NCBI GenBank assembly: GCA_036494465.1 | Contig: DASXOJ010000027.1 | Coordinates: 27,356 to 91,355, forward strand | DNA length: 64,000 bases | Source of the DNA: CAJCJE01 sp036494465 | GTDB lineage: Bacteria > Actinomycetota > Actinomycetes > Mycobacteriales > Pseudonocardiaceae | Direction of reading: 5' to 3' | In this document: positions 1 through 8,495 of the stretch, in pieces | Numbering within the stretch: the first letter of the stretch is position 1 | How the letters are laid out: every line of letters begins with the position of its first letter | Translations under genes and position numbers: made by a program | Notes under the pieces: model-generated | What the model saw: the letters and a program-made list of their open reading frames with translations, nothing else | Told to the model about the DNA's origin: nothing | Database searches by the model: none

Positions 1-617
1 GGCAGCAATGGCCTGCGCAGCACCGTCTTCAGCAGATTCCAGGTGGTGGCTGGGGAGCGCGTGCCGCGCAGGACCGCGGTGAGCGGGGTCGCGTCGCCCT
101 GCCGCAGCGAAACCGAAATGGACAGTTTCGCGTCCGGGCGCGGCACGCGCATCCGATAGTGACCGTCTCCGGTCAGGAACGGGGAGACATAGAAATCCTT
201 GGGCACCAGGGCATTGCCGTGCTCGTCCGGGTGCAACAGGTAGCAGTGCCGCTCGCCGTAGGTGTTGTGCACCTCGGCCACCACGCAGGCGAGCGCGCCA
301 TCGGGCCGGTGGCACCAGTACAACGTGATCGGGTTGAACACATAGCCGAGTACCCGCGCGTTCGCCAGCATCGACACCCGGCCGCAGGCCAGATCGATGC
401 CTTGGGTGGCCAGCCAATGGCCGAGATTCTCGCGGATGGTCCGGTTCGGATCGCCGAGGTGGTCGGCGGCGCGGAACCGGGCGAACGGACGCAGTGCGCG
501 GGGGAGTCGCGGCAGGTCGTCGAGGTCGACCAGCCAGTAGTAGACGGCGTGGGTGAACGCGCGGTGCGGCCGTTCCCGCCGCACGTGCGTGACCGTCGCG
601 TCGTAGAGCGCGGTCAC
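1..617 (-). CDS. DUF1365 family protein (3' end outside window)
   Basis: The minus-strand frame read from a GTG at 617 gives about 205 residues before the window ends, beginning MTALYDATVTHVRRERPHR. The segments HRAFTHAVYYWLVDLDDL, LGYVFNPITLYWC and VAEVHNTYGERHCYLL are typical of DUF1365 (PF07103), whose biochemical role is unknown. The GTG shares four bases (GTGA) with the stop of the upstream FAD oxidoreductase gene, so the two are translationally coupled. In Mycobacterium tuberculosis the same three families sit together (Rv0447c ufaA1, Rv0448c, Rv0449c), which suggests a role in modifying membrane fatty acids. The family call is secure; the function is not known. Confidence 0.88.
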   Translation of the reverse strand, partial: MTALYDATVTHVRRERPHRAFTHAVYYWLVDLDDLPRLPRALRPFARFRAADHLGDPNRTIRENLGHWLATQGIDLACGRVSMLANARVLGYVFNPITLYWCHRPDGALACVVAEVHNTYGERHCYLLHPDEHGNALVPKDFYVSPFLTGDGHYRMRVPRPDAKLSISVSLRQGDATPLTAVLRGTRSPATTWNLLKTVLRRPLL

Positions 618-1873
618 CAGGTCGCTCCGAGTGCCGCCGCCGCGCGGACGCCCGACGCGCAGCCGTCCTCGTGGAACCCCCAACCGTGGTACGCGCCCGC
701 GAACGCGGTGCGGCCAGTGTTCAACGACGGCAGTTCGCGTTGCGCGGCAACGGATTCCGGTGTGTAGATCGGGTGCTCGTAGACCATGGTGGCGATGACG
801 TGTTCGGGTGCGACGTGCTCGGCGCCGTTGAGCGTGACGATGTGCTCGCTGGCTTCGTCCAGCCGCATCAACCGGTTCATGTCGTAGCTGACCAGCACCG
901 AACCGGGATCGCCGGCACAGGACGGTTTCCGGTAGTTCCACGAGGCCCGCGCACGCTGCGCGCCCGGCAGCACGTTCGGGTCGCGGTGCAGCACGGTCTC
1001 GTTGCGCGAGTACCGGAACGCGCCCAGCAATCGCGCCTCGCCCGGCGTCGGTTCCAGCAGGGCGAGGGCCTGGTCGGGATGGGTGGCCAGCACGACGCGG
1101 TCGACGTCGTATCGAAGGTCGCCCGAGTCCCGGATCTCGATACCGTCCGCGTGCCTGCTGACTGTCCGCACCGGACTGCCCAGGTGCACAGCGGTGAGGT
1201 TCTTGGCGGCGAGTTCCACGTAGCTGCGCGAACCGCCGACGACCGTGCGCCAGGTCGGTGAGCCGCCGATGGCAAGCAGGCCGTGGTGGTCGAGGAAGGT
1301 GAACAGGTAGCGCGCAGGGTAGTGCTTGGCGGTCCCGCGATCTGCCGACCACACCGCGGATACCACCGGCAGCACGAAGTGCTCGACGAAGTACCGCGAA
1401 TAGCCGCCGATCGCGAGGAACGCGCCGAGCGTGGTGTCGCCGGCGTCCGGTTCGGCGATGAGACGGCGGGCGTGCCGGTGGAAGCGGAGGATTTCGCCGA
1501 GCATGCGCAGAAAGCGCGGATTGGCCGCGTTGCGCGGTTGCGCGAACAGGCCGTTGAGCTGGCGGGCGCCCGCGTATTCGAGGCCGCACCCGTCGCAGCG
1601 CACGCTCATGGACATCTCGCTGTCCTTGGTGGGCACGCCGAGTTCGTCGAAAAGGCGCAGCAGGTTCGGGTAGGTGCGCTTGTTGTGCACGATGAACCCG
1701 CTGTCCACGGCGACCGTCCGGCCGTTGGCGGCAGGCACGTCGTGGGTGTGCGCGTGGCCGCCGAGCCGGTCGTCCGCCTCGAACAACAGCACGTCGTAGC
1801 GGCGTTGCAGCAGGTAGGCGGCGGTCAGGCCGGACACGCCGCTGCCGATCACGGCGACTCGTTCCCGGGACAT
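614..1873 (-). CDS. FAD-dependent oxidoreductase, amine-oxidase-like
   Basis: This 419-residue protein opens with a dinucleotide-binding fold, VAVIGSGVSGLTAAYLL (residues about 6-22), followed by an acidic strand end (LFEADDRLGGHAHT), as in NAD_binding_8/amine oxidase flavoproteins. The C-terminus has a second FAD-contact motif (TAFAGAYHGWGFHEDGCASG). The family is the usual partner of cyclopropane-synthase-like methyltransferases and DUF1365 proteins, as in M. tuberculosis Rv0449c. A redox step on a fatty acyl or polyprenyl chain is inferred, not shown. It is first in a minus-strand operon and is divergent from the methyltransferase, with a CRP-type site between them. Confidence 0.85.
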   Translation of the reverse strand: MSRERVAVIGSGVSGLTAAYLLQRRYDVLLFEADDRLGGHAHTHDVPAANGRTVAVDSGFIVHNKRTYPNLLRLFDELGVPTKDSEMSMSVRCDGCGLEYAGARQLNGLFAQPRNAANPRFLRMLGEILRFHRHARRLIAEPDAGDTTLGAFLAIGGYSRYFVEHFVLPVVSAVWSADRGTAKHYPARYLFTFLDHHGLLAIGGSPTWRTVVGGSRSYVELAAKNLTAVHLGSPVRTVSRHADGIEIRDSGDLRYDVDRVVLATHPDQALALLEPTPGEARLLGAFRYSRNETVLHRDPNVLPGAQRARASWNYRKPSCAGDPGSVLVSYDMNRLMRLDEASEHIVTLNGAEHVAPEHVIATMVYEHPIYTPESVAAQRELPSLNTGRTAFAGAYHGWGFHEDGCASGVRAAAALGATW

Positions 1874-1912
1874 GCCAGGCGTTCGGTGCCCGCCGTCGGT
1901 CAGCTGGCCTTT

Positions 1913-1928
1913 TGTGACTCAGGTCACA
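1913..1928. promoter_or_regulatory. Perfect CRP/GlxR-type site in a divergent promoter
   Basis: TGTGACTCAGGTCACA fits the consensus TGTGA-N6-TCACA exactly and is a near-complete dyad. It lies between the divergent FAD oxidoreductase (start 1873) and methyltransferase genes, where a cAMP-responsive CRP/GlxR regulator could govern both. Its last base is the A of a possible ATG at 1928, which favours the downstream ATG at 1967 as the methyltransferase start. Confidence 0.7.
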
Positions 1929-1966
1929 TGTCCAAACCGGCTGCCGGGCCACGCCGAATTCCTGCC

Positions 1967-3247
1967 ATGAGCGATGTCGCGTCGACCATTGCCGGGTTGC
2001 TGCGCCAGTTCCTCGGTACCGGGCTCCCGATCGGGCTGCGTGCCTGGGACGGCAGCACGGCCGGGCCGCAGAACGGACCGATCGTCGTGCTCCGCTCGCG
2101 CCGCGCGCTGCGCCGACTCCTGTGGGATCCCAACGAACTCGGCATGGCGCGTGCCTACGTCTCCGGTGACATCGAGGTCCAGGGCGACCTGACCGACGGG
2201 CTGCGCGCGTTCTGGGCGATGCTGCGCGAGCAACCGCACCGGCGGAACCCGAACATCGCGGAATGGCGCACCGCGCTGCTGACCGCTGTCAAGCTCGGCG
2301 TCATCGGGCCACGTCCGAAGCCGCCCGCCGAAGAAGCCCGGCTGACCGGCAGGCTGCACACCCGGCTGCGCGATCGTGCCGCCATCGCGCACCACTACGA
2401 CCTCGGCAACGACTTCTACCGCACCGTGCTCGAATCGCAGATGGCCTACTCGTGCGGGTACTGGACCTCGGACGATCCGGACTACACGCACAGCGACGCG
2501 CAACGCGACAAGCTGGACCTGATCTGCCGCAAGCTCGAACTGCGCCCCGGCATGCGCCTGCTGGACGTCGGCTGCGGCTGGGGTTCGCTGATCATCCACG
2601 CCGCCAAGCACTACGGCGTGCACGCGGTCGGCGTGACGCTGTCCAGGGAGCAGGCCGGGTTCGGCCGCGCGCGGGTCGCCGAATACGGCCTGACCGGCCA
2701 GGTCGAGTTGCGGTTGCAGGACTACCGCGAGATCACCGGCGATGCGTTCGACGCGGTGTCCTCCGTCGAAATGGGCGAACACGTGGGGGAGGAGCACTAC
2801 CCGGCCTATGCGGCGACACTGCACCGAATGCTCAAACCGGCCGGACGGCTGCTGCTGCAACAGATGTCGCGCGGGAAGGTCGCGCCCGGCGGTGGCGCGT
2901 TCATCGAGTCCTACGTCGCCCCGGACATGACCATGCGCCCACTCGGCCGCACCATCGACCACCTCACCAACGCCGGTTTCGAAGTGCGCGACGTCGAGGC
3001 GATGCGCGAGCACTACACTAGGACAATCCGCGCCTGGGGCGATACCGTTGACAAACGCGCCGAGGCGCTGACCGCGATCGCGGGAGCCGGCCAGGTCCGG
3101 GTGTGGCGGCTGTACCTGGCGGGCGGCGCGCTCGCGTTCGAGGAGAACCGGATGGGTGTCGACCAGATCCTCGCGGTACGCACCACAGTGGACGGTCGCA
3201 GCGAGATGCCGCCGACCCGTTCGTTCCTCTCCGGAGTTCTGCGCTGA
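1967..3247 (+). CDS. Cyclopropane-fatty-acyl-phospholipid synthase-like SAM methyltransferase
   Basis: The 426-residue product has the class I methyltransferase motif LLDVGCGWGSLIIHAAK and the CFA-type lead-in AIAHHYDLGNDFYRTVLESQMAYSCGY (two adjoining segments), followed by SSVEMGEHVGEEHYPAY. These mark the family that adds a methylene or methyl group from SAM to unsaturated acyl chains of membrane lipids. The N-terminal 120 residues form the usual substrate/membrane domain. I chose ATG 1967 because an in-frame ATG at 1928 overlaps the CRP-type site. The stop overlaps the next gene's ATG (TGATG), so the DUF1295 protein is co-translated. Whether the product is a cyclopropane or a methyl-branched chain cannot be told from sequence. 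Confidence 0.9.
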   Translation: MSDVASTIAGLLRQFLGTGLPIGLRAWDGSTAGPQNGPIVVLRSRRALRRLLWDPNELGMARAYVSGDIEVQGDLTDGLRAFWAMLREQPHRRNPNIAEWRTALLTAVKLGVIGPRPKPPAEEARLTGRLHTRLRDRAAIAHHYDLGNDFYRTVLESQMAYSCGYWTSDDPDYTHSDAQRDKLDLICRKLELRPGMRLLDVGCGWGSLIIHAAKHYGVHAVGVTLSREQAGFGRARVAEYGLTGQVELRLQDYREITGDAFDAVSSVEMGEHVGEEHYPAYAATLHRMLKPAGRLLLQQMSRGKVAPGGGAFIESYVAPDMTMRPLGRTIDHLTNAGFEVRDVEAMREHYTRTIRAWGDTVDKRAEALTAIAGAGQVRVWRLYLAGGALAFEENRMGVDQILAVRTTVDGRSEMPPTRSFLSGVLR

Positions 3248-4020
3248 TGGTCTGGATCAACAGTGCGATCATGTTGGGTGTCGCGATCGGACTGATCGCG
3301 ATCACGTTCGGTGTCGCGTTGGTCCGGCGCCGTTACGACACCATCGACACCGCGTGGGGACTCGGGTTCGCGGTCATCGCACTGGTCACGTTCGGGATCT
3401 CGAACGGAAACCTGGTGGTGCGCATCGTGATCACCGCACTCACCGTCATCTGGGGCGTGCGGCTGTCCGTGCACATCCACACCCGCAACCACAGCAACGG
3501 CGAGGATCCGCGCTACGCCGCGATGGTAAGGAAAGCGGGTTCCGCGCCGCGCCGACGCATGTTTTTCCGGGTATATCTGCTGCAAGCCGTGTTGCTGTGG
3601 CTGATCTCGTTCCCGGTTCAGGTCGGGCAGTATTCCGCCAGCGGACTGAACGTGTTCAGCTGGCTGGGTATCGCGGTCTGGTTGGTGGGCCTTGGTTTCG
3701 AGAGCGTCGGCGACGCTCAGCTGCGCCGGTTCCGCGCTGACCCGTCGACCAAGGGCCAGGTGCTGGACACCGGACTGTGGCGTTACACGCGGCATCCGAA
3801 CTATTTCGGCGATGCCTGCGTCTGGTGGGGCCTGTATCTGCTGGCCTGCCGCGACTGGCCAGGCGCCGCCACCGTGCTCGCTCCGGTGATCATGACCGCG
3901 CTGCTGGCGAAGGGCAGCGGCAAACCCATGCTGGAGAAATCGCTGCTCCAACGCCGCCCCGGCTACGCCGACTACGTTCGGCGCACCAGTGGCTTCATCC
4001 CGTCGCCACCCAAGGGGTGA
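3247..4020 (+). CDS. DUF1295 integral membrane protein (steroid 5-alpha-reductase-like)
   Basis: This 257-residue protein has about six hydrophobic segments. It carries the ICMT/steroid-reductase-like C-terminal signature LWRYTRHPNYFGDACVWWGLYL, read as LWRYTRHPNYFGD then CVWWGLYL, characteristic of DUF1295 (PF06966). The ATG at 3247 overlaps the methyltransferase stop by one base; the longer frame starting at 3103 lies inside the methyltransferase gene and is not real. Proteins of this family are repeatedly found next to CFA-type methyltransferases and are thought to act as membrane reductases on lipid products. That role is inference from family and context. Confidence 0.88.
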   Translation: MVWINSAIMLGVAIGLIAITFGVALVRRRYDTIDTAWGLGFAVIALVTFGISNGNLVVRIVITALTVIWGVRLSVHIHTRNHSNGEDPRYAAMVRKAGSAPRRRMFFRVYLLQAVLLWLISFPVQVGQYSASGLNVFSWLGIAVWLVGLGFESVGDAQLRRFRADPSTKGQVLDTGLWRYTRHPNYFGDACVWWGLYLLACRDWPGAATVLAPVIMTALLAKGSGKPMLEKSLLQRRPGYADYVRRTSGFIPSPPKG

Positions 4021-4122
4021 TCATCTCACTCTCGGCGAGTCGCGCCAGAACGCGCTGGTTGGCTGTTTAATGGCGAGAAGGAACTACAGTCAGTAGGAGC
4101 CATTCTCGACAGGAGCGCGGCG

Positions 4123-5406
4123 GTGGGTAAGACGACACCCGATGGTGAAGGCACCGGATCGACTGAGGAGGTCGTCGTTCCGGACAGCACCGTGCCCGAG
4201 GGTGCCGTGCCGGACAGCGCGGTCGCGAACACGACCGCCGTCGTCCGGATCATGAACGAGCGCGCGGTCTATCAGCGCACCCGCCAGCTCGGCCAGGTTT
4301 CCGCCTCGCAGCTGGTCGCGGCGACCGGCTTGTCCAAGCCGACCATCGGCCTCGCCCTGGGCAGCCTGGAACGCGCCGGCCTGTTGCGGCACGTCGGACA
4401 CCGGGTCGGCCAGGTTGGCAGGGCGCCCCGGCTCTACGAGATCAGGCCGGACGCGGGTTCCGCGCTCGCGGTCGACGTCGGCGCGTCCTGGATCCGGCTG
4501 GCCATCGCCGACCTCGCTGGTCAGATCGTGGTCCGTTATGACGAGCGGGTGAAGGCGCGCACGGCGGAAGCGCTGGTCAAGCAGGTGATCGACCTGGCGC
4601 GTAGCGTGCCGGTCAAGGCGGGCCTGAAGTTCGCCGACGTCACCCACACGGTGCTGGGCATCCCCGGCTTCTACGAGCCGGAGGCCCAGCGGATCAACGC
4701 CGCGCCCAACCTGCCCGGCCTGGACAAACCCGGTTCGGTGCGGGGGCTGCGGGCCGCGCTCGGCGAGCGGTTCTCCATCGACAACGACGTGAACCTGGCG
4801 ACGCTGGCCGAGCAGGCGTATGGACGCGGTGCGAACGTCGGCAATTTCGTGTTCGTGTCGGTCGGTACCGGTGTCGGCATGGGCATCGTGATCGACAACA
4901 GGTTGTATCGCGGTGCAAACGGTCGCGCGGGCGAAATCTCGTTCCTGCCGGTCGGTGACCAGGGCCCCGTGCCGCTGTCCGGCAGCGTCGCGGACGCCCG
5001 TCAGCACGGCATCCTGGAAACGGTTGCATCCGCTGAGGGCGTCGTCGCCACCGCGCGCAAATGCGGGATGACCAGCGCGAAGACCGCCGAGGACGTGTTC
5101 GAGGCCGCGCGGGCCGGCGACGCGGCGGCGGTGCGCGCTGTCGACGCCGAGGCCGATCACATCGCGCGGGCGGTCGCCGCGATCATCGCGATGCTCGATC
5201 CGGGGCTGATCGTGCTCGGTGGTGGGGTGGGCAGCAACGCGGATGTGCTGCTCGAACCGGTGCAGCGGCGGCTTTCCGAACTGCTCGCGCTGGCGCCGCC
5301 GCCGATCGAGATGTCGGCGTTGGGTCGGGAGAATGTGGTGCTCGGCGCGCTGGCCGCTGGTCTAGACCGCGCCCGAGATGCGGTACTTGCCCAGCTCGGG
5401 TCCTGA
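4123..5406 (+). CDS. ROK-family transcriptional repressor (CsnR-like position)
   Basis: The 427-residue protein starts at GTG 4123, seven bases after AGGAG. A low-complexity acidic N-terminus (residues 1-40) precedes a winged helix (GQVSASQLVAATGLSKPTI), then a ROK sugar-sensing domain with DVGASWIRLAIAD and IDNDVNLATLAEQ. The cysteine zinc cluster (CxCGxxGC) found in most ROK proteins is absent: after GRAGEISFLPVG the sequence runs on without cysteines. It lies directly upstream of an exo-glucosaminidase and a ROK kinase, the order seen in the Streptomyces csnR-K chitosan operon, so it is probably the local sugar-responsive repressor. The specific ligand is inferred from the neighbours. Confidence 0.85.
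   Translation: MGKTTPDGEGTGSTEEVVVPDSTVPEGAVPDSAVANTTAVVRIMNERAVYQRTRQLGQVSASQLVAATGLSKPTIGLALGSLERAGLLRHVGHRVGQVGRAPRLYEIRPDAGSALAVDVGASWIRLAIADLAGQIVVRYDERVKARTAEALVKQVIDLARSVPVKAGLKFADVTHTVLGIPGFYEPEAQRINAAPNLPGLDKPGSVRGLRAALGERFSIDNDVNLATLAEQAYGRGANVGNFVFVSVGTGVGMGIVIDNRLYRGANGRAGEISFLPVGDQGPVPLSGSVADARQHGILETVASAEGVVATARKCGMTSAKTAEDVFEAARAGDAAAVRAVDAEADHIARAVAAIIAMLDPGLIVLGGGVGSNADVLLEPVQRRLSELLALAPPPIEMSALGRENVVLGALAAGLDRARDAVLAQLGS
5358..5369. promoter_or_regulatory. dre-like DasR site inside the 3' end of the ROK gene
   Basis: TGGTCTAGACCG matches the DasR core TGGTCTAGACCA at 11 of 12 positions. It lies 100 bases upstream of the exo-glucosaminidase -35 element. Within the ROK frame it uses the Leu codon CTA, rare in such GC-rich genes, which argues that the bases are kept for a reason other than coding. 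Confidence 0.5.
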
Positions 5407-5458
5407 TTCGCAGGTCATCCACGCACTGAGAAGGCATTACGAATCACTCGTTGACCCC

Positions 5459-5488
5459 TTGACTACGTATGTAAGGCAGGCATACAAA
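5459..5488 (+). promoter_or_regulatory. Promoter with an internal palindrome, before the exo-glucosaminidase gene
   Basis: TTGACT (5459-5464) and TACAAA (5483-5488) are spaced by 18 bases. Between and overlapping them is an inverted repeat, GTATG-N9-CATAC (5467-5485), placed where a repressor would block RNA polymerase. The adjacent ROK regulator is the likely ligand. The short intergenic stretch is notably AT-rich for this genome. Confidence 0.55.
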
Positions 5489-5521
5489 TTACCGGGACTG
5501 CCACGGGTCGGGTGAGACGGG

Positions 5522-8488
5522 ATGGGTGCTGCGATTATGAGGCGACGGGTAGGCATAGGGCTCGCCGTTGGCACGGTGCTGGTCTTGGGCGCGGCGCTGG
5601 GCACACCGGCCGCGCTCGCGTCCAATGCGAACAGTGCCGCACCGGCGAGCGACACGGCGCAGAGCGGGCACCCGGCGATCGGGTTGAACACGCTCGGCGT
5701 CAACACCGGCTGGAAGGTGCTGACCAGCGCGACCGCCACCCAGGGCGGCGCGGCGATCTCCGCATCGAACTTCGACACCAAGGGCTGGTTGTCGGTCAAG
5801 GCCGACGACGCGGGCGCGCCCGGCACCGAGATCAACGCGCTGTTGCAGAACGGCGCCTGCCCGAACGTCTTCTACGCCGACAACATGCGGAAGTGCTTCG
5901 GCTACGAGGACAGCGTCGGCAAGGAAACCGTGCCGCAGTTCATGAAGCCGTGGTGGTTCCGGACCAACTTCGCGCCGAACCTGCGCCCCGGCCAGGACGC
6001 GTCGCTGATCATCAACGGCATCGTCGGCCAGGCGGACGTGTGGGTGAACGGCCACGAAGTGGCCACTCAGGACACCGTGACCGGCGACTTCACCAAGTTC
6101 ACCTTCGACGTCACCAAGCTCCTCCAGAGCGGTAACAACTCGCTCGCGCTGGAGGTCTACCCGAACGACGTCAGCACCATGTTCACCCTCGGCGACGAGG
6201 ACTGGGAAGAAGTGCCGCCGGACAACAACACCGGCATCCAGTTCCCGGTCCAGCTCCAGGTCGCCAACGCGCTCTCGGACGGGAACGCGCACGTCAACCA
6301 GGCCAACGCGGCCGATCTGGCCAGCTCGGCGCTGACCGTGGACACCGACGTCACCAACAACACCGGCAGCAGCCAGACCGGCAACGTCACCGCGACCGTC
6401 AACCCGCCATCGGGCGGCGGCCTGCCGATCGTGCTCAACCAGTCGGTCACCGTGCCCGCGCACGCGACCAAGACCGTGACGTTCACCCCGGCCGCGTACC
6501 CGCAGCTGACCATCAAACACCCGAAGATCTGGTGGCCCTACCAGATGGGCGCCCAGCCGCTGTACACATTGGACACCGCAGTCAGCCAGCACGGCATGGT
6601 GTCCAACTCGACCGACGAGACCTTCGGCATCCGCACCGTGACCAGCTCGCTGATCGGCCCGTCTGCCGGTGCGCCGCAGGGCGTGCGCAGCTACTCGGTC
6701 AACGGCAAGGCGTTCGTCGCTCGTGGTGGCGGCTACGACGAGGACATCTTCCTGCGCTACTCGAAGCAGGACGTGGCGCACCAGATCTCGTTGATGCGCA
6801 ACATGGGCCTCGACATGATCCGCCTCGAAGGCCACTTCATGCCGCAGGACTTCTACGAGCAGATGGACCGCGCGGGCATCATGATCGACTCGGGCGACGA
6901 GTGCTGCGACGACACCTGGCAGCCCACCAAGCCGCCCACCCAGAAGGCGCTGGACATCATGGCGCTCTCCGCCCTGACGACCGGCCAGAACGAGCGCAAC
7001 CACCCGAGCGTGGTCACCTTCAGCTGGAGCGACAACGAGCCGGTGCCCACCCAGGAGGACGTCTCGCTCAAGGCGTTCAAGCAGGCCGACTTCGACGTGC
7101 CGATCGTCTCCTCCGCCGAGTACAAGAGCTCGCCGCAGCTGGGCACGTCCGGTGAGAAGGAAGGCCCGTACGACTGGGTGTCACCGAGTTACTGGTACGA
7201 CTCCGGCACCTACGACCCGACCGACTCCAGCCTGACCAACGTGGGCGGTTCGTGGGGCTTCGACAGCGAGGAGAGCGGCGGCGACACCGTGCCGACCCTG
7301 GACTCCATCCAGCGCTTCCTGTCCCCGTCCGACCAGGCGAACCTCTGGCAGGACCCGAGCTACCACCAGTACCACGCCAACTACGAGTCGGGCGTCGGCG
7401 GCTACGCCTTCGGCACGCTCTACGACTTCGACACCGCACTGTCCAACCGATACGGCCAGTGGAACAGCCTGAACTCCTACGTCCAGGAGGCGCAGGTCGC
7501 CGAGTACGAGAACACCCGCTCGCAGTTCGAGGCGTTCATCGACCACTCGACCAACAAGCAGGCGCCCTCCACCGGCACGATCTACTGGCAGCTCAACAAG
7601 GGCTGGCCGACGCTGCTGTGGGACCTCTACAACAACGACGGTGACCAGCCGGGAGCGTTCTACGGCGCGAAGAAGGCCAACGAGTCGCTGCACGCCCTCT
7701 ACACCTACGACAACAACACCGTCACCCTGGACAACCTCGGCGGTGCCAGCGAATCCGGCCTGTCCGTCGAAGCCAAGGTGTACGACACCAGCGGCAAGGT
7801 GCTCGACGACCAGACCGCGAACGGCATCAACCTCGGCGCCCAGGGCGTCAAGAACTCGGTGCTCACCCCGAAGATCCCGGCAGCCACGACGGCTCCGGCA
7901 CCGGCGAGCACCTACTTCGTGGAACTGATGGTGCGCGACCACGGCCAGGTCGTTGACCGCAACGTCTACTGGCGCTCGACCCAGGACGACGTGGTCGACT
8001 GGAGCAAGACGCTGGGCAACCCGCAGGCCACCATGTCGCAGTACGCCGACCTGCAGGGCCTGCAGAACCTGGCGCCCGCCAACCTGAAGGTGGTCGCCGC
8101 GACCAGTCACCAGCCCGGCCCGAACGGCGCGGACACGGTGACCAGGGTGACCATCACCAACACTTCGAAGACCCCAGCGGTCGGCTTCTTCCTGCGCGCG
8201 GACGTGCGCAAGGGCAACGCGGCAGGTAAGCCGCAGTCCGGTGACAACCAGGTCGTGTCGGCGTTGTGGAACGACAACGACGTCACGCTCTGGCCGGGCG
8301 AATCGGAAACCCTGTCCACCACCTACGCATCGCGTGATCTTGGCGGGGCGCAGCCGGTGGTCAGTGTCAGCGGTTGGAACGCCGGCACCATCGACGTCGC
8401 CGCCCCGTCCACACCGGGTGGCTGCGCCGCGCAGCAGGCCGCGGCGAACGCGCCGGGCGTGTCGCACGTCGATGGAGTGAAGGAATAA
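5522..8488 (+). CDS. csxA: Secreted GH2 exo-beta-D-glucosaminidase
   Basis: This 988-residue protein has a Sec-type signal peptide (MRRRVGIGLAVGTVLVLGAALGTPAALA) and the GH2 order: sugar-binding jelly roll (about 60-230), Ig-like domain, TIM barrel (about 390-700) and C-terminal Ig-like domains. It matches the layout of Amycolatopsis orientalis CsxA, which releases GlcN from the non-reducing end of chitosan. The acid/base Asp typical of the CsxA branch is probably Asp504 in SWSDNEP, where other GH2 enzymes have NE, and the nucleophile Glu583 in GFDSEESGG. It acts outside the cell; the downstream ROK kinase could phosphorylate the released sugar. No transporter gene is present in this cassette. 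Confidence 0.87.
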   Translation: MGAAIMRRRVGIGLAVGTVLVLGAALGTPAALASNANSAAPASDTAQSGHPAIGLNTLGVNTGWKVLTSATATQGGAAISASNFDTKGWLSVKADDAGAPGTEINALLQNGACPNVFYADNMRKCFGYEDSVGKETVPQFMKPWWFRTNFAPNLRPGQDASLIINGIVGQADVWVNGHEVATQDTVTGDFTKFTFDVTKLLQSGNNSLALEVYPNDVSTMFTLGDEDWEEVPPDNNTGIQFPVQLQVANALSDGNAHVNQANAADLASSALTVDTDVTNNTGSSQTGNVTATVNPPSGGGLPIVLNQSVTVPAHATKTVTFTPAAYPQLTIKHPKIWWPYQMGAQPLYTLDTAVSQHGMVSNSTDETFGIRTVTSSLIGPSAGAPQGVRSYSVNGKAFVARGGGYDEDIFLRYSKQDVAHQISLMRNMGLDMIRLEGHFMPQDFYEQMDRAGIMIDSGDECCDDTWQPTKPPTQKALDIMALSALTTGQNERNHPSVVTFSWSDNEPVPTQEDVSLKAFKQADFDVPIVSSAEYKSSPQLGTSGEKEGPYDWVSPSYWYDSGTYDPTDSSLTNVGGSWGFDSEESGGDTVPTLDSIQRFLSPSDQANLWQDPSYHQYHANYESGVGGYAFGTLYDFDTALSNRYGQWNSLNSYVQEAQVAEYENTRSQFEAFIDHSTNKQAPSTGTIYWQLNKGWPTLLWDLYNNDGDQPGAFYGAKKANESLHALYTYDNNTVTLDNLGGASESGLSVEAKVYDTSGKVLDDQTANGINLGAQGVKNSVLTPKIPAATTAPAPASTYFVELMVRDHGQVVDRNVYWRSTQDDVVDWSKTLGNPQATMSQYADLQGLQNLAPANLKVVAATSHQPGPNGADTVTRVTITNTSKTPAVGFFLRADVRKGNAAGKPQSGDNQVVSALWNDNDVTLWPGESETLSTTYASRDLGGAQPVVSVSGWNAGTIDVAAPSTPGGCAAQQAAANAPGVSHVDGVKE

Positions 8489-8495
8489 GCAGCAG

